This document shows positions 41,262-49,887 of a DNA stretch of 64,000 bases, in pieces. Made by a program: the position numbers and the translations under genes. Origin of the DNA: Nitrospirota bacterium (GTDB taxonomy: Bacteria > Nitrospirota > Thermodesulfovibrionia > Thermodesulfovibrionales > JdFR-88); assembly GCA_014874185.1 (NCBI GenBank), contig JACWAF010000035.1:124001-188000 (forward strand), given 5' to 3'. The notes below the pieces were generated by a model. It saw only the letters and a program-made list of their open reading frames with translations. It made no database searches and was not told the origin of the DNA. The stretch's first letter is position 1, and every line of letters begins with the position of its first letter.

Positions 41262-42392
41262 ATGAATAAGGCCAAGGTCTTTTACGCGAGCGCCAGGGTG
41301 CACAAATGGAAACAAGAGGACAGCCTTCCAGGCAAGCTGGAGAGGCTGCTCTCGATAGCCGAACTGGACAAGAGGTTCGAAAAGGACGAGTGGGTGGCGG
41401 TGAAGACCCATTACGGTTCGCACGGGGCGCACAGGATAGTGCGGCCCGTGTTTTTGAGAAAAGTGACCAACGCGCTTAAATCGGCAGGGGCCAAACCCAT
41501 CGTAGTGGACACCGTGCGGCTTAACGGCTATGACTATCTTGAAGTGGCAAACCAGAACGGCATAAACCCGCTCTCTGTGGGTGCGCCCGTCATCCTGGCG
41601 GACGGCCTTTTCGGCAGGGACAATATCCTGGTGAAGGCCGGCAGGATACTGGGCGAGGTGGCCGTGGCCTCCTTTATCCATGATGTGCCCGCGATGGTGG
41701 TCTGCAGCCATATAAAGGGCCATATAAACGCGGGCTATGCCGGGGCGATAAAGAACCTGGCGATGGGCGGGGTGAGCGCCCAGCACCGCACCTGCGGCTG
41801 GAAGTGCGGCAGGGGCGCGATGCACTCGATTGGCGAAGGCAAGCTCTTCTGGGACGAGGAGAAGTGCCAGCTTTGCTATCAGTGCGAGGAGGTCTGCCCG
41901 CTGGAGTGCATAAGCTTCGAGGAGGGGAAAAAATTCGTCTACGCCGACGAGCGCTGCTGGAGATGCGGCAGGTGCACCCGCGTCTGCCCGGGCGAGGCCA
42001 TCATGCACGAGCAGGCCGACCCGGAAGAGTTCCTGCGCTCTTTGACTGAGGCCGCGGCCGCCGTGCTCTCGACATTCAAGCCCGGCAAAGTCCTCTACAT
42101 AAACTTTCTCACGGAGATCCAGCCCGAGTGCGACTGCATGCCCGGCGCGGATGTGCCCATGGTGCAGGACCAGGGCATCCTCATCGCAGATGACCTTGCC
42201 GCAATAGAGCAGGCCAGCATGGACATGATAAAAGCCGCCGGGCCGCTGCCCGGCTCCGCCGCAAGCGATAAGGGGATGAAAAAGGGAGATGATATTTTAA
42301 AGGAACTCCACAAGCGGGATTACGAGATCCAGGTGCAGGCCGCCGTGGAACTCGGCCTGGGCACAAGGGAGTATGAGATTGTAAATGTTTAG
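41262..42392 (+). CDS. DUF362 protein with two [4Fe-4S] clusters
   Basis: I start at ATG 41262 behind GGAGA (376 residues). The N-terminal DUF362 domain (AKVFYASARVHKWKQEDSL, VAVKTHYGSHGAHRIVRPVF, VVCSHIKGHINAGYAGAIKN) is followed by a bacterial ferredoxin part with CQLCYQCEEVCPLECISF and CWRCGRCTRVCPGEAI. Late in the chain there is a further Cys cluster (PECDCMPGADVP). The protein should be a cytoplasmic redox protein of unknown substrate. It is common in anaerobes. It is a single gene behind a repeat. Confidence 0.88.
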   Translation: MNKAKVFYASARVHKWKQEDSLPGKLERLLSIAELDKRFEKDEWVAVKTHYGSHGAHRIVRPVFLRKVTNALKSAGAKPIVVDTVRLNGYDYLEVANQNGINPLSVGAPVILADGLFGRDNILVKAGRILGEVAVASFIHDVPAMVVCSHIKGHINAGYAGAIKNLAMGGVSAQHRTCGWKCGRGAMHSIGEGKLFWDEEKCQLCYQCEEVCPLECISFEEGKKFVYADERCWRCGRCTRVCPGEAIMHEQADPEEFLRSLTEAAAAVLSTFKPGKVLYINFLTEIQPECDCMPGADVPMVQDQGILIADDLAAIEQASMDMIKAAGPLPGSAASDKGMKKGDDILKELHKRDYEIQVQAAVELGLGTREYEIVNV

Positions 42393-42464
42393 GCATTCGG
42401 GGGGTAGGACTTATTCCCATATGCCCATTTAATTTTTCCACCTGAAACTTGTTAAAATATTCAG

Positions 42465-45191
42465 ATGTCTTATGACGAGCTGATCATTGAAGGCGCCAAG
42501 CAGAACAACCTGAAGAATATCTCCCTCACTCTGCCGCATGACAAGGTGATTGTGATAACAGGTGTTTCCGGCTCCGGTAAATCCTCTCTGGCCTTCGACA
42601 CGGTATTTGCCGAGGGGCAGTGGAGGTTCATAGAATCGCTCTCCACCTATGCGCGGCTCTTCCTGGAAAAGATGGACCGCCCCTCCGTGGACGCGATAAG
42701 AAACATCCGTCCGGCCATAGCCCTGGAACAGCGGAACCCGGTGCGCGGCTCCCGCTCCACCGTGGGCACCACAACGGAGATATACGACTATTTCAGGCTC
42801 CTTTACGCGAAGGCCGCAACCCCCTTCTGCCCCGAGTGCGGGGCGGAGGTGAGGAAGTGGTCGCCAGCTCAGATTGTGGCCGAACTATTGGCTAAATATC
42901 CGGACCGGCGCGCCTATATGGTTTTTGAAAGCCCCCTGCCCAAAGAGGAGCTTAAAAGGCAGGGCTTCCAGAGACTTCTGGAAGGCGGGCAGGCCGTGGA
43001 CATGGATGAGGCCGCGGGCGGGCCGCCCTGTCAGGTCGTGCTGGACAGGCTTCAGATAAGGGACGAGCCCCGGCTTTCGGACTCCGTGGAGATGGCCTTC
43101 TCCAACGGGGGCGGCAGGATGCGGGTGGTCTTCCCAAAGGGCGAGGCGCTCGAGGCGCTTGAGGCGCTTTCGTTCAGCTCCGGCAACGCCTGTGACAACT
43201 GCGGGAAGCAGATACCCGAGGCAAGCCCGATACTCTTCTCCTTCAACCATCCCGTGGGGGCCTGCCCCGTCTGCAAAGGGTTCGGCAACGTTCTGCGCTA
43301 TGCCGAAGAGTTCATAGTGCCGGACCCGTATCTCTCCCTCGCCGAGGGTGCTGTCGAACCATGGCAAAAACCCGCATATAAGTGGTGGATGAAACAGATG
43401 CTGAAGGGGGCGAAAGAGGCGGGAATCCCGCTGAACAAGCCCTGGAACGAGCTTTCCGCAGACCACCGGAAGGCCATTTACAAGGGCGGCAAGGGCTTTT
43501 ACGGGATTGACGACTTCTTCGAGGAGCTTGAGACTAAGAGGTACAAGCTGCACGTGCGCGTATTCCTGTCCCGATACAGGAAGGGCGAGATATGCCCCTC
43601 CTGCAATGGGAAACGCCTCAAGCCCGAAGCCCTGGCCTACAAGATAGAGAAAAAGGACATAGCCGAACTGGGAGAGATACCCGTATCGGAGCTGACCGCG
43701 TTCTTCGAAGGGCTTCACCTTTCGCCGGAAAAGGCACAAATTGTAAAAGAGCCGCTAAGGCAGATAAAGCTGAAACTCAAGTTCCTTGACCGCGTGGGGC
43801 TGGATTACCTCACGCTGAACCGCGAGGCCCGCACGCTCTCTGGCGGCGAGTACCAGAGGGTGAACCTGTCAAACCAGCTCGCCTCCAGGCTCACAGGCAC
43901 GCTTTACGTCTTGGATGAGCCCACTGTGGGCCTCCATCCAAGGGACACGGACAGGATTGCGGCCATTATGAGCGAGCTTTCGGCCCTGGGCAATACCCTT
44001 CTGGTAGTGGAGCACGAAAAGAACATAATAAGTGCCGCGGACTGGATAGTGGAGCTTGGCCCCGGCGGCGGCCATCTGGGCGGAGGCTTGGTCTTCTCCG
44101 GCACGATGGACGAATTCCTTAAAATGGATACCGCCACCTCCAATTTTATAAAGAGCAAGGCCGCATTTCAAAGGTTTGATGGGCGGAAGGGCCCAACCGG
44201 CTGGCTCATCCTTTATGGGGCGAAGGGGAACAACCTGAAAAAGGTGGATTTAAAAGTCCCCCTGGGCGCCTTCAGCGTGGTGACCGGGGTATCCGGCTCC
44301 GGAAAGAGCAGCCTGGTCGTGGAGACCCTCTATCGCGCCCTGGCCCGCAATCTGCGCGTGGAGCCCGAAACCCCGCTCCCTTATGCCGCTCTGGAAGGAG
44401 TAGAGAATATCCGGGGCGTGAAGCTCATAGACCAGAGCCCGATAGGGCGCACCCCGCGCTCCAATCCTGTCACATATCTGAAAATATTCGACCAGATAAG
44501 AAAACTCTACGCCGCCCAGGCGGAGGCGAAGGCGCACGGCTACGGGCCGGGGTTCTTCTCGTTCAATGTCCCCGGCGGCAGGTGCCCCGCCTGCGATGGA
44601 GAGGGCTATCAGAAGCTTGAGATGTACTTCTTCGAGGACCTCTACGTGAAATGCGAGCAGTGCGGCGGAAAACGGTACGCCCCCGAGGCCCTGAACGTGC
44701 TTTACAGGGAAAAGAGCGTCTACGACGTGCTGGAGATGACCGTGGAGGAGGCGAAGGACTTCTTCAGGGGCGAGACGCAGATAAGGGCGAAGCTCTCCCA
44801 GATGGAAGAGATAGGGCTTGGCTACCTGCGGCTGGGCCAGCCCGCAACGACGCTCTCCGGAGGGGAGGCCCAGAGGCTGAAGATATGTTCTGAGCTGGGG
44901 ATTGCCAATAAGGCCGGGTTCCTGTACATAATGGACGAGCCCACTGTTGGGCTGCACCACGTGGACGTGGCCGCGCTCTTGAAAATGCTCCGCAAGCTCG
45001 TTCAGATGGGCAACACCGTGCTGGTCATAGAGCATAACCTGGACGTGGTGGCCGCGGCGGACAGGGTGATAGACCTGGGGCCGGAGGGCGGCAAGGGCGG
45101 TGGAAAGTTGATATTCGAGGGCACGCCCGAAGAGCTTCTGAAATCAAAGCGTTCCTACACGGCCAAATATCTGAAAAAGTACCTGGGGTAA
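42465..45191 (+). CDS. UvrA-family excinuclease ATPase, possibly a paralogue
   Basis: The 908 residues contain two ABC ATPase halves. The first has the Walker A GVSGSGKSSLAFDTV, zinc-finger Cys pairs (CDNCGKQ, GACPVCKGFG, CPSCNGKRL) and the signature TLSGGEYQRVNLSNQL. The second has GVSGSGKSSLVVETLYRAL, GRCPACDGEGYQKLEMYF, KCEQCGGKRYAPEAL and TLSGGEAQRLKICSEL. A UvrB-interaction-like region follows the first finger. The first signature (EYQRVNLSNQ rather than EAQRIRLASQ) and the length suggest a divergent UvrA, perhaps not the only one in the genome. It damages nothing itself; it scans DNA and loads UvrB. No Shine-Dalgarno sequence is present and TAAAAT lies 6 nt before the ATG. Confidence 0.88.
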   Translation: MSYDELIIEGAKQNNLKNISLTLPHDKVIVITGVSGSGKSSLAFDTVFAEGQWRFIESLSTYARLFLEKMDRPSVDAIRNIRPAIALEQRNPVRGSRSTVGTTTEIYDYFRLLYAKAATPFCPECGAEVRKWSPAQIVAELLAKYPDRRAYMVFESPLPKEELKRQGFQRLLEGGQAVDMDEAAGGPPCQVVLDRLQIRDEPRLSDSVEMAFSNGGGRMRVVFPKGEALEALEALSFSSGNACDNCGKQIPEASPILFSFNHPVGACPVCKGFGNVLRYAEEFIVPDPYLSLAEGAVEPWQKPAYKWWMKQMLKGAKEAGIPLNKPWNELSADHRKAIYKGGKGFYGIDDFFEELETKRYKLHVRVFLSRYRKGEICPSCNGKRLKPEALAYKIEKKDIAELGEIPVSELTAFFEGLHLSPEKAQIVKEPLRQIKLKLKFLDRVGLDYLTLNREARTLSGGEYQRVNLSNQLASRLTGTLYVLDEPTVGLHPRDTDRIAAIMSELSALGNTLLVVEHEKNIISAADWIVELGPGGGHLGGGLVFSGTMDEFLKMDTATSNFIKSKAAFQRFDGRKGPTGWLILYGAKGNNLKKVDLKVPLGAFSVVTGVSGSGKSSLVVETLYRALARNLRVEPETPLPYAALEGVENIRGVKLIDQSPIGRTPRSNPVTYLKIFDQIRKLYAAQAEAKAHGYGPGFFSFNVPGGRCPACDGEGYQKLEMYFFEDLYVKCEQCGGKRYAPEALNVLYREKSVYDVLEMTVEEAKDFFRGETQIRAKLSQMEEIGLGYLRLGQPATTLSGGEAQRLKICSELGIANKAGFLYIMDEPTVGLHHVDVAALLKMLRKLVQMGNTVLVIEHNLDVVAAADRVIDLGPEGGKGGGKLIFEGTPEELLKSKRSYTAKYLKKYLG

Positions 45192-45222
45192 TTAGCGGGG
45201 CGGCGGGGGGTTTAGATAATCC

Positions 45223-45251
45223 CTGAAAAAAATCCCCTCATCTGTTATAAA
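45223..45251 (+). promoter_or_regulatory. Promoter of the FmdE-like gene, predicts leaderless mRNA
   Basis: CTGAAA (45223-45228) and TATAAA (45246-45251) are 17 nt apart. The ATG at 45259 follows after 7 nt and no Shine-Dalgarno sequence is present. Confidence 0.6.
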
Positions 45252-45258
45252 ATGCTAT

Positions 45259-45861
45259 ATGGTTGAAAATTTATTAAAGAAAGCGGCCGGTTTCCACGGC
45301 CACGTATGCCCCGGCCTGGCTTTGGGCGTGCGCGTGGCGGGGCTTGCCCTTCGGGAGTTCGCCGGGCGCGCGGAGGACGAAGAGCTTTTAGCCATCGTGG
45401 AGAACGATTCCTGCGCGGTGGACGCCGTGCAGGCCCTCACCGCCTGCACATTCGGGAAAGGCAATCTCATATTCCACGATTACGGAAAGCAGGTTTACAC
45501 CTTCGTTAAAAGGCCGTCCGGCGATGCCCTGCGCGTATCTGTAAATTGGGTGGCACCCGAAGAGACCGAAAAGGAAAAAACCCTTTGGAAGAGGTACATG
45601 GAAGGGGACCGCTCCGGCGAGGTCTTGCGCGCCGTCCACCAGAGGAAATCGAAGAAGGTAAAACTGATTATGAATGCCCCGGAGGACGAACTTTTCAAGG
45701 TGAAAAAATTCAGGATGAGGCCCCCGTGTGAGGCGCGGATATACCAGAGCGTTATCTGCGCGCGCTGCGGAGAGAAGACGATGGAGACTCGGACAACCAT
45801 GCTGCGGGGCAGGCTGCTTTGCAGGCCGTGCTTCGGGAAGGAGACCGGATGCAGGCGCTGA
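45259..45861 (+). CDS. FmdE-family protein
   Basis: The 200 residues match the FmdE/Tungsten formylmethanofuran dehydrogenase subunit E family: AAGFHGHVCPGLALGVRVAG, IVENDSCAVDAVQALTACTF, GKGNLIFHDYGKQVYTF, and a C-terminal zinc ribbon ICARCGEK...LLCRPC. His and Cys of the first two blocks probably bind a metal. In bacteria such proteins occur near molybdo- or tungsto-enzymes, but the role is not established. It precedes and overlaps argB by 13 nt; co-transcription with argB looks like convenience rather than shared function. Confidence 0.87.
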   Translation: MVENLLKKAAGFHGHVCPGLALGVRVAGLALREFAGRAEDEELLAIVENDSCAVDAVQALTACTFGKGNLIFHDYGKQVYTFVKRPSGDALRVSVNWVAPEETEKEKTLWKRYMEGDRSGEVLRAVHQRKSKKVKLIMNAPEDELFKVKKFRMRPPCEARIYQSVICARCGEKTMETRTTMLRGRLLCRPCFGKETGCRR

Positions 45862-46730
45862 TAGAGAAGGCAAATACCCTGATAGAGGCGCTCCCTTATA
45901 TAAAGAACTTCTTCGGGAAAATTTTTGTCATAAAGTACGGCGGGGCCGCGCAGGTGGACGCCGCCCTGAAGGACGCCTTCGCCCAGGATATCGTTCTCCT
46001 GAATTTCATAGGCATCCACCCGGTTGTAGTGCACGGCGGAGGACCCAGGATATCCGAGATGATGAAGAAGCTTGGCAAAGAGCCATCCTTTGTGCACGGC
46101 CAGCGGGTGACCGACGCGGAGACGATGGACATCGTGGAGATGGTGCTTGGCGGGCTTATAAACAAAGAGATAGTGGCGCTCATAAACTCTCATGGCGGGA
46201 TGGCCGTGGGACTTAGCGGAAAGGACGGCTCCCTTATCCGGGCGGAGAAGAAGGTTGTAAAACGGCGCTCCCCGGAGACGGGCGAGGACGAGATAATAGA
46301 CCTGGGCCTGGTGGGCAGGGTGAAAGAGGTGGACACCACCATCCTCAATAATTTGCAGGAGAAAAATTTCATCACCGTTGTCTCGCCCATCGGCATAGGC
46401 TTGCACGGAGAGACGCTGAACATAAACGCCGATTACGTGGCCGCCGCGCTCGCCGGGGCCCTGAAGGCCGAAAAGCTCATCCTGCTTACGGACGTCCCGG
46501 GCATACTGAAAAAGGACGGAAAAGTGCTCTCCACATTGAGGGGCAGGAAGGCCGGGGGCATGATAGAGGACGGGAGCGTTTCGGGCGGGATGATACCCAA
46601 GGTGCAGGCGTGTCTTCAGGCCCTCAAAGCCGGGGTTGGGAAGACCCATATCCTTGACGGCCGGCTGTCCCATTGCCTTTTGCTGGAGATATTCACCAAA
46701 GAAGGCGTCGGGACGGAAATAACCCAGTAA
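45849..46730 (+). CDS. argB: Acetylglutamate kinase
   Basis: ArgB phosphorylates N-acetylglutamate in arginine synthesis. The 293 residues (ATG 45849, behind GGGAAGGAG) start with the helix MQALIEKANTLIEALPYIKN typical of arginine-sensitive forms, then FVIKYGGAA, PVVVHGGGPRISEMMKKLG, VGLSGKDGSLIRA, NINADYVAAALAGAL, LLTDVPGIL and MIPKVQACLQAL. The N-terminal helix suggests a hexamer with feedback inhibition by arginine. A longer in-frame start at 45819 lies inside the FmdE-like gene and is not favoured. Confidence 0.96.
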   Translation: MQALIEKANTLIEALPYIKNFFGKIFVIKYGGAAQVDAALKDAFAQDIVLLNFIGIHPVVVHGGGPRISEMMKKLGKEPSFVHGQRVTDAETMDIVEMVLGGLINKEIVALINSHGGMAVGLSGKDGSLIRAEKKVVKRRSPETGEDEIIDLGLVGRVKEVDTTILNNLQEKNFITVVSPIGIGLHGETLNINADYVAAALAGALKAEKLILLTDVPGILKKDGKVLSTLRGRKAGGMIEDGSVSGGMIPKVQACLQALKAGVGKTHILDGRLSHCLLLEIFTKEGVGTEITQ

Positions 46731-46774
46731 CCCGCGCCGGTTCAGAGCCCTGCAGGAAGAAAGATATCAACCGG

Positions 46775-46805
46775 GAGTAAGGCGGCCCCCCACGGGGGCT
46801 TACTC
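46775..46805. terminator. Hairpin between argB and convergent lipoprotein gene
   Basis: GAGTAAG...GCCCCC pairs with GGGGGC...TTACTC with a small bulge. It sits between convergent genes but lacks a T-run, so it may be a weak or Rho-assisted terminator. Confidence 0.5.
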
Positions 46806-46811
46806 GCCTCC

Positions 46812-47147
46812 TCAAGCACAGGGGAAATAATTGATCGCGTATCCCTGGCTCTGGAAGCCCTTGCGGAGGCTCTTCCTCTGGTCCACGGTCAGCGACACAT
46901 ACAGCTGCTGGACCTTCTCCGCCGAGGGCTCCACGCAGTTGTACTTGTAAAGGTCGTCCTTTTTGTCCTGAGGTATGCCCTTCGCGTTCGCCAGCACGCG
47001 CTTGAAGTCCCCGCTGGCGCAGAGCATCTTGTACAGCCCCTCCCGCTTTGAGGCGAAGTAATAGGCCTTGCCGTCCTTGTAGACCATGAACCTGTTGCAG
47101 GCGGCAAGGAGCAACAGCAGAAAGATTGGAAGGATTTTTTTAATCAT
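46812..47147 (-). CDS. Small lipoprotein of unknown function
   Basis: The 111-residue product has a lipobox (LLLLAACNRF) and a mature part FMVYKDGKAYYFASKREGLY, then CASGDFKRVLANAKGIPQDK and a C-terminal FPCA. Three Cys in the mature chain could bind metal or form disulfides. It overlaps the TlpA-like gene by 8 nt, so it is translated with it and may be a thiol-redox partner. Family not recognised. Confidence 0.72.
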   Translation of the reverse strand: MIKKILPIFLLLLLAACNRFMVYKDGKAYYFASKREGLYKMLCASGDFKRVLANAKGIPQDKKDDLYKYNCVEPSAEKVQQLYVSLTVDQRKSLRKGFQSQGYAINYFPCA

Positions 47148-47634
47148 TCTGTTTGAACAGCCTTTCTATCATTTTCGTGTTTTCATCCGAAGACCAGTCC
47201 CTGGGGCCGAAGAACGTGCCGACTATATAGCCATCCTTGTCTATAAGAAAATTCGCGGGAAGCCCCACCACGGCGTACAGGTCGAATCCCACCTTCTTTT
47301 CGGGGTCCTTAAGGACGGGGAAATACACGGGGTTTTTCCTCAGGAAGCGGGTGAGGGCCTTCTCCGAATCGTCCTCCGATATGGAAAGCACCGTAAAGCC
47401 CTTGGGCCCAAGCCTGTCCTGCAGCCTGTTCAGCGAGGGGATCTCCCCGGTGCATTCCCTGCACCAGGTGGCCCAGAAATTAAGGAGCACAACCTTGCCC
47501 CTGTAATCTGAGAAATGGTGCGCCTTCCCCCTGGTATCCTGGAGAGTAAAATCCTCGGCCTTTTTTTTCTCCGCCGCGGACGCGCCGGCAACGAAGCAAG
47601 AAAGAACAAGCAATATAATGAAAACCTTTTTCAT
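47140..47634 (-). CDS. TlpA/ResA-like thioredoxin-fold protein
   Basis: The 164 residues have a signal peptide (cleavage near GASAA) and a thioredoxin fold: EDFTLQDTRGKAHHFSDYRG, LLNFWATWCRECTGEIPSLN with the active site CREC, and YAVVGLPANFLIDKDGYIV. It acts in the periplasm, where such proteins reduce disulfides, for example in cytochrome c maturation. A promoter with a palindrome at its start site lies just upstream, and the lipoprotein gene follows. Confidence 0.9.
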   Translation of the reverse strand: MKKVFIILLVLSCFVAGASAAEKKKAEDFTLQDTRGKAHHFSDYRGKVVLLNFWATWCRECTGEIPSLNRLQDRLGPKGFTVLSISEDDSEKALTRFLRKNPVYFPVLKDPEKKVGFDLYAVVGLPANFLIDKDGYIVGTFFGPRDWSSDENTKMIERLFKQND

Positions 47635-47637
47635 ATC

Positions 47638-47680
47638 GGGTAATTACCCAATTATAGACCCTCTTCTTTGTTTTTTTCAA
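47638..47680 (-). promoter_or_regulatory. Promoter with operator-like palindrome upstream of the TlpA-like gene
   Basis: On the minus strand, TTGAAA (47680-47675) and TATAAT (47656-47651) are 18 nt apart. A perfect 12-bp palindrome GGGTAATTACCC (47649-47638) covers the expected transcription start. The ATG is at 47634, so the leader is about 10 nt with no Shine-Dalgarno sequence. A repressor site is the simplest reading. Confidence 0.55.
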
Positions 47681-47839
47681 TTTGGCCTCTGAAGACGGGC
47701 CTGCGTCATGAATGTGGGATTTTAGTTTCCCCTCCTTACTTACAAATAAATCTCGTCTTTGGCTTTAACCAGATAAAGCGCCGAACTATTACTCTGAATT
47801 TTTTCTTTGTCCTGCAATCCTTTCAATATGAGTTCCAAA

Positions 47840-49372
47840 TTAAAAATATCGGGAAATACCCAGGGTAAAAAGGTTTATATCCAGATCTCCCCGCGGGGTA
47901 TCGCTTATTTTTCCAAAAGTGTATTCCCCGTTCAAGCTGATATTCTTTTTGGTATATAGATAAATGCCCAATGTGGCTGCGTTTTGAATGGGTTGCGGAC
48001 TGCCGGATAGATTATGTTTCTCCCTGTCGTATGAGAGATAAATTCTGCCTTGAATCTCAGGGACCATGTAGTCGGCTTTCAGGAAAAGGTCGTTTGAATC
48101 CGTACCCATATGATGGCCTATTATTAATCCCTTATCAGCAGGATATGTATAACCGGTTAAAAAAATATGATGCGTGTACCAGGCATTCGGATATCCGGTA
48201 ACGTGATCGTTTGCATATTCGGCCCTGAAATCAATCCTATTAAAATTTAAAATTCTTGGCAGGTAAACACCTGTTAACCCGGCCCATTTGCACGGGTATA
48301 TGCCGCACTGATCTTCGCCATCCGCCTCAAGATACATTTGTACAGGCTGAAAGCTGAAAGGCAAGGTCACTTTAATATCCCCACCAGCCCTTTGGTCTCC
48401 GGCCTCTTCTCCGGCTACGTTTTCTCCCTGTCCGGTGAAACTGTTCCACCATGTCCCGAGGCTTTCCGAGCGGCCTTGGCCCCCCAAAATGGCGGTTCGC
48501 TCAAGCCCGATTTCCAAATACGAGACCGGTTTCAAATCGAAGCGCAGCCCCCATAAGTAAGGGTTCGGCGGGACGCTGTCACTCCCGAGCCGGGTGACAA
48601 AAAAAGTGAACTTGGAAAGCCCCAGATATTTAAATATCCAAGGGAGGATAGCGGGATGGTCGTTTGTGAGCTTTATCATCGTGAATGGTTCGGCATTATT
48701 TGAAAGAAGAATTGCCCCATTGTAACCCGGCCCCCACCATTGCGAGTCCTTGCCAATCTGGAGGTCAAGCCCTAGGGCGCTGAGTACCCCGTATATTCTT
48801 TTCAAAGTTAGCCGGGAACTGCCGGAGTATCTGTATTCGGGATTAATATAGAAGGAAAACCATCCCAGATCGGCTAAGGAAACTGACCCAAGGCGAAAAT
48901 TAGAGTTCTTCTTGTAAATGTCACCGTTATTGTTGTACACGAATCCATTTGGATTGGCCGCTCTGCTGTAATTTAACCCATTTTCACTCGGGTTGGCCGT
49001 AGCGTAAACAAAACGCGTATATACCTCATCCAGCGGTCTTATATATTTCACTTTCCCCTGTTGATCTTCAAAGCGTTCTTCTTTAAAGCGTTCTTTCAGC
49101 AATTGAATGTCCTGTTCGTCCTCCTTACTTAAATGACTCTCTCTTTTGGCATTCCATTCAGCTTCCCGGATCAGTCTCCTCATCTCTTCACGACTGATGG
49201 GGAGGGTGTCAAGCAGACCACTCTTGATAAGTCCCTCAGCTTCGAGGCGAAAAAGCAGGTTGTAAGCATCATCGCCTACAGGCACATAAGTTGAAGCGAC
49301 AACTTCGGAAGGGACAACGTAAATAAGGCAAATAATTACGATAATTAATCGAAATCTTCGAGCCAATACCAT
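47840..49372 (-). CDS. Wzi-family capsule assembly outer-membrane protein
   Basis: The 510-residue protein has a signal peptide (cleavage near EVVAS) and the Wzi pattern: VPVGDDAYNLLFRLEAEGLI, a helical region with ISREEMRRLIREAEWN, then barrel strands such as GLDLQIGKDSQWWGPGYNGA and ILLSNNAEPFTMIKLTND, ending with an aromatic residue (ISRYF). Wzi proteins help attach polysaccharide to the surface. It starts at ATG 49372 behind AGGA. It is divergent from the EPS gene cluster downstream and marks its edge. Confidence 0.85.
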   Translation of the reverse strand: MVLARRFRLIIVIICLIYVVPSEVVASTYVPVGDDAYNLLFRLEAEGLIKSGLLDTLPISREEMRRLIREAEWNAKRESHLSKEDEQDIQLLKERFKEERFEDQQGKVKYIRPLDEVYTRFVYATANPSENGLNYSRAANPNGFVYNNNGDIYKKNSNFRLGSVSLADLGWFSFYINPEYRYSGSSRLTLKRIYGVLSALGLDLQIGKDSQWWGPGYNGAILLSNNAEPFTMIKLTNDHPAILPWIFKYLGLSKFTFFVTRLGSDSVPPNPYLWGLRFDLKPVSYLEIGLERTAILGGQGRSESLGTWWNSFTGQGENVAGEEAGDQRAGGDIKVTLPFSFQPVQMYLEADGEDQCGIYPCKWAGLTGVYLPRILNFNRIDFRAEYANDHVTGYPNAWYTHHIFLTGYTYPADKGLIIGHHMGTDSNDLFLKADYMVPEIQGRIYLSYDREKHNLSGSPQPIQNAATLGIYLYTKKNISLNGEYTFGKISDTPRGDLDINLFTLGISRYF

Positions 49373-49734
49373 TTAAAAAATCCTAAATAAAAACATGCAT
49401 TTGTGCATGTTCTTAAATACCCTCCCAAGTGCTTTGATTTTCAGGCTAATATAACAATTCTTGATTTTTAAATCCAGCTTTCTTATTCACCCAATACTTC
49501 TGAATCCGTAGTCATGTGCTTGGAGAAGGCGAGGGGGACAATAATCAAAAAAATCAAAAACAAAGGGTCGCATTAAAGTTTTTTTGTGGTAAAATATCGT
49601 GATTTTTTAGAAAAGGAAAGTGGGTCTTGCTCACTCTTGTGGAAGCGGGTTTGAGCATGTCCCCTTGAGTTGTTGAAGTAGGAAGCGACCCCCGATTAGA
49701 ATTAATTGCCACAAATCAAAAGGAGGCCGTTTCT
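49373..49734. other. Divergent non-coding gap between Wzi and the EPS operon
   Basis: The 360 bp are AT-rich and hold a GCATTTGTGC-type small hairpin near 49396-49407. I see no convincing gene or clear sigma-70 promoter. The EPS operon promoter should lie here or just before the transposase remnant at 49735. Confidence 0.5.
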
Positions 49735-49871
49735 ATGGGGAAAAGTACCGTAAAAAGGGGGGGGGCCTGTTGGAGCTTCCGTTGCCGGTGGCCGAGGTCA
49801 TCGGTAACCTGCCTCAGCTGATAAGGGAGTTGGCGCAGGGGGCGGGGCTGTTGGTATATGTGACGACATGA
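49735..49871 (+). pseudogene. N-terminal remnant of an IS256/mutator-type transposase
   Basis: An ATG at 49735 behind AAAGGAGG begins MGKSTVKRGG. After a run of nine Gs the sense continues in another frame as LLELPLPVAEVIGNLPQLIR, then ELAQGAGLLVYVTT, and stops at 49871. Mutator-family transposases often start with this type of segment (ELPLPVAEVL...LIRELAQ.AGLL). So about 45 residues of an N-terminus remain, with a homopolymer frameshift and a 3' loss. It lies 16 nt before the first EPS gene. Confidence 0.6.
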
Positions 49872-49887
49872 AGAGGGTGTTAGGATA

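Noticed and set aside
45495-46673. Minus-strand frame of 392 codons over the FmdE-like gene and argB
   Set aside because: Both genes on the plus strand carry strong family motifs; the antisense frame shows none.
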